Below are positions 5,794-7,837 of a stretch of DNA of 7,837 nucleotides, piece by piece. Under the pieces are notes generated by a model. It made no database searches. It worked only from the letters and a program-made list of their open reading frames with translations, and was not told where the DNA came from. The stretch is from positions 1 through 7,837 of the forward strand of contig JADFQH010000136.1 of NCBI GenBank assembly GCA_022561895.1. Direction: 5' to 3'. Both the position numbers and the translations under genes were made by a program. Positions within the stretch are counted from its first letter, which is position 1; each line of letters begins with the position of its first letter. Origin of the DNA: Methanobacteriota archaeon (GTDB lineage Archaea; Halobacteriota; Halobacteria; Halobacteriales; Halalkalicoccaceae).

Positions 5794-6672
5794 TCAGTCG
5801 AGCGCCGCGAAGAACGCGGCGATCTCCTCGTTCGCGAGGTCGGGTTTCTCGTAGTGGGCGAAATGGCCGGCGTCCTCGATCGGCTCGAATGCGTAGTTCG
5901 AAAAATACTCGTCCAGCCGATCGCCCCACGTCGAATCGAGGATCGGGTCCAGACTCCCCCAGCGAACCCGTGTCGGGACTTCGATCCGCTCCATCGAGGG
6001 TGCGCCTTCTCTCATCAGCCGCTTTCGGCGCTCGTCGGCGGCGATATACCAGTTGAACCCGCCTTGGAGGTTCCCCGGCTTGAGGAACGTATCGACCCAC
6101 GCCTCGATATCTTCTTCACTGAATGCGCCGGGATCGCCCGCCCAGTGGCGCAGGAAATGACCGATATACATACGACACGTTTCTCGATTCGCGCCGACGA
6201 GATCGGCGGCCCACGGCTGCTGGTTGAACGACTGATACCAGATCTCATCGATGTGGTCGGCACGCAGCCACCGATCGCCGATCCCCGGATACGGACAGTC
6301 GAAGAAGAACAGCCCCCGAACGCGTTCGGGATGCTCGCGCGCGAACGACTGCATGACGTACGCGCCGATGTCGTGGCCCACGAGTCCGGCCTCATCGAAC
6401 CCGAGCGTGTCGAGGAGCGATTTCAGGTCCTCTACGTGATCTTCCAACCGATAGCCCTCGCGAGCGGGCCGGTCGGGTTTTTCGGTCTCGCCGAACCCTC
6501 GAAGGTCGGGCGCGATCACGGTGTGCGAGTCCGCGAGCGCTGGAATATTCTTTCGCCACGTTCGCCAGAACTCCGGCCAGCCGTGCAGTAACACGAGCGG
6601 GAATCCCGATCCCTCTCGGACGTACCGCATCCGGATACCGTTGACCGTCGCGAACTCGTGGGTCGGGTCCAT
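5794..6672 (-). CDS. Alpha/beta hydrolase, epoxide hydrolase-like
   Basis: This 292-residue cytosolic enzyme belongs to the alpha/beta-hydrolase branch that uses an aspartate nucleophile. The oxyanion-hole motif HGWPEFWRTW starts at residue 30. The nucleophile elbow is GHDIGA with Asp101, not Ser, pointing to epoxide hydrolase or dehalogenase chemistry rather than an esterase. DLRGFGETEKP (56-66) is the usual epoxide-hydrolase loop. The likely acid is Asp242 (GSLDPIL), and the general base is His270 (DAGHFAH). The cap holds tyrosines suited to epoxide opening (Tyr146 in WYQSF, Tyr209 in FNWYI). Fluoroacetate dehalogenases have Arg right after the nucleophile, but here it is Ile102, which argues against that activity. 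The start at 6672 sits behind a TATA-like element in the 57-base gap after the DHH gene. It converges on the acyl-CoA synthetase gene. The natural substrate is unknown. Confidence 0.9.
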   Translation of the reverse strand: MDPTHEFATVNGIRMRYVREGSGFPLVLLHGWPEFWRTWRKNIPALADSHTVIAPDLRGFGETEKPDRPAREGYRLEDHVEDLKSLLDTLGFDEAGLVGHDIGAYVMQSFAREHPERVRGLFFFDCPYPGIGDRWLRADHIDEIWYQSFNQQPWAADLVGANRETCRMYIGHFLRHWAGDPGAFSEEDIEAWVDTFLKPGNLQGGFNWYIAADERRKRLMREGAPSMERIEVPTRVRWGSLDPILDSTWGDRLDEYFSNYAFEPIEDAGHFAHYEKPDLANEEIAAFFAALD

Positions 6673-6698
6673 GTGCGAAGGGTGAGACGGCCATTAGC

Positions 6699-6705
6699 AT
6701 AAAAC
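6699..6705 (-). promoter_or_regulatory. TATA-like box for the hydrolase gene
   Basis: On the minus strand TTTTATG lies about 27-33 bases before the hydrolase ATG (6672). This fits a leaderless transcript starting separately from the upstream DHH gene. Confidence 0.5.
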
Positions 6706-6729
6706 GCCCCTCGCTATCGGCGGTTCCGA

Positions 6730-7812
6730 TTACCGTCCATCGCTCGCTTCGCGCTGTTCGTCCAGATTCCGAACCGCGTCTAGAATGACCCGTTTCGTCA
6801 CCGCGCCGCGGGTCGTCCAGTGGTGCGAGTAATCGAGCATATCGTCATAAATATCGGGTTTGCAGCCCGCGGCTTTCGGATGCCCGCCGCCGTTTACCTG
6901 CCCCGCCACCTCGTGACACCGCTCGAATCCATCCGTTCCTCGGATCGACGCACTCCCAGCGGGTTTGACGATCACCGAGGCGTCCGCGCCCTGCTCTCGA
7001 AAGGCTTCCGCAACCTCGTTCTGTGAGCACCGTCCGTAGGTAACGCCCACTGTCCATGGGCCGATCTCCTTCAGTTCGCCGCGTTTAACCGCCAACTCGA
7101 TCAGCGCTTCCTTCTCGACGCGCTTTTCGGCGAGAAACTCCCCCACCTCTTCGGGCAGGTCCGGACCGTGTTCGGCGACGATTTCTACATAGTCCTCGGG
7201 TTCGCTCCAGTACGAAAAATCGGCGAGATCGTCGCTTCGTGGGTCCTCGCGCAGCCATAGGTCGTGATCGCGGGTGACGGCGGCGAGTTCCACGAGATGG
7301 CGGGGGATCTCGGATTCGAGCGCGCGGACCGCCACATCCGCGGTACATTCTTCCTCGCTGTCGCCGATCACCAGCTCCGCGCCCGCCTCGCGGACGCGTT
7401 CCGCTACGTCGTCGTCCCATTGGTGGTGATCGAACCAGCGCACCTCGCTTGCGGTTTCGAGCGCAGCACCGAGTTCGTCGTCGACATACTCGAACTTATC
7501 GGGACAGAGATCGCAGACGAACACCTGTACTCCCTCCTCTGCGTACTCCGCGACTCGCTCTAGAGAGTCCTCGATCTCGTGGGGGCCCGTTGGAAGCAGG
7601 GCAGCCTCGCCGTAGACTTCCCGGAGGATCGCAACGCAGGCGAGTCCGTCGGCGTCGGGGTCGGCGATCACGACGTGTTCGACGCCCGCGAGCGCTTCTT
7701 CTGCGGCGGCGTCCTCGGCCGCCTCCTCGAACTCGTCGGGGTAGAAAAAGCCCGCACCCGGCAGAACGGATTTGCGGGCGAGTGGTAGGTCCTCGATGAG
7801 AGTGTCGTCCAT
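6730..7812 (-). CDS. DHH/DHHA1 family phosphoesterase
   Basis: This 360-residue soluble, very acidic protein belongs to the DHH superfamily (RecJ-like and NrnA-like metal-dependent phosphoesterases and exonucleases). The metal-binding motifs appear in order: DPDADGLA (51-58), CDLCPD (100-105), the DHH signature FDHHQW (127-132) and RDHD (181-184). They are followed by the DHHA1 domain, ending in the substrate-binding glycine motif GGGHPKAAGC (308-317). Such enzymes hydrolyse phosphodiester bonds in short oligonucleotides, single-stranded DNA or RNA, cyclic dinucleotides or phosphoadenosine phosphate. Haloarchaea carry several paralogs, and I cannot tell which one this is. The compact two-domain layout suits a nanoRNase-like or single-strand exonuclease role and lacks the extra domains of bacterial RecJ. 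Only 25 upstream bases are in the window, so its promoter is not assessable. The hydrolase downstream has its own TATA-like element. Confidence 0.9.
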   Translation of the reverse strand: MDDTLIEDLPLARKSVLPGAGFFYPDEFEEAAEDAAAEEALAGVEHVVIADPDADGLACVAILREVYGEAALLPTGPHEIEDSLERVAEYAEEGVQVFVCDLCPDKFEYVDDELGAALETASEVRWFDHHQWDDDVAERVREAGAELVIGDSEEECTADVAVRALESEIPRHLVELAAVTRDHDLWLREDPRSDDLADFSYWSEPEDYVEIVAEHGPDLPEEVGEFLAEKRVEKEALIELAVKRGELKEIGPWTVGVTYGRCSQNEVAEAFREQGADASVIVKPAGSASIRGTDGFERCHEVAGQVNGGGHPKAAGCKPDIYDDMLDYSHHWTTRGAVTKRVILDAVRNLDEQREASDGR

Positions 7813-7837
7813 GCGCGAACGAGAGCGCGCGCAGGCA

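Noticed and set aside
5719..6591. 290-codon plus-strand frame opposite the hydrolase
   Set aside because: Its amino acids show no domain, while the minus strand has a complete alpha/beta hydrolase with catalytic residues.

Overview
The window looks like chromosomal DNA of a halophilic archaeon (class Halobacteria). The evidence is GC-rich DNA, proteins rich in Asp and Glu, an archaeal ribosomal protein S6e, several haloarchaea-type conserved hypotheticals, an F420-dependent LLM-class oxidoreductase, and TATA-like boxes about 25-30 bases before start codons, as expected for leaderless haloarchaeal mRNAs. I cannot name the species.

Layout. Positions 1-302 do not fit this picture. The minus strand there encodes the end of a bacterial-type Ser/Thr protein kinase domain, a membrane segment and the start of a PD40/WD40-like beta-propeller. 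This reading frame breaks at about 294-303, exactly where a cluster of three tandem hairpins begins (295-373). The hairpin cluster ends about 30 bases before the S6e promoter. Next comes a plus-strand set: rps6e (435-839), a DUF7112-like protein (848-1270) and a DUF5807-like zinc-ribbon protein (1267-1686). It is followed by a seven-helix membrane protein resembling Bax inhibitor-1 (1732-2427), a phosphinothricin-type GNAT acetyltransferase (2465-3052), an F420-type LLM oxidoreductase (3103-4113) and an AMP-forming acyl-CoA synthetase (4190-5722). Two minus-strand genes converge on this block: an epoxide-hydrolase-like alpha/beta hydrolase (6672-5794) and a DHH/DHHA1 phosphoesterase (7812-6730).

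How the genes relate. The S6e set is one probable transcription unit, and its last two genes are translationally coupled through an ATGA overlap. The oxidoreductase, the acyl-CoA synthetase and the hydrolase each have their own TATA-like box. They could all act on lipids or small organic acids, but nothing in the sequence proves a shared pathway. The acyl-CoA synthetase start carries an inverted repeat that could be an operator.

I found no clear new multi-gene system. The most notable signals are the bacterial kinase remnant abutting the hairpin cluster (gene transfer plus mobile-element insertion, or an assembly chimera) and the inverted repeat over the acyl-CoA synthetase start. No tRNA, rRNA, CRISPR array or complete transposase is visible.
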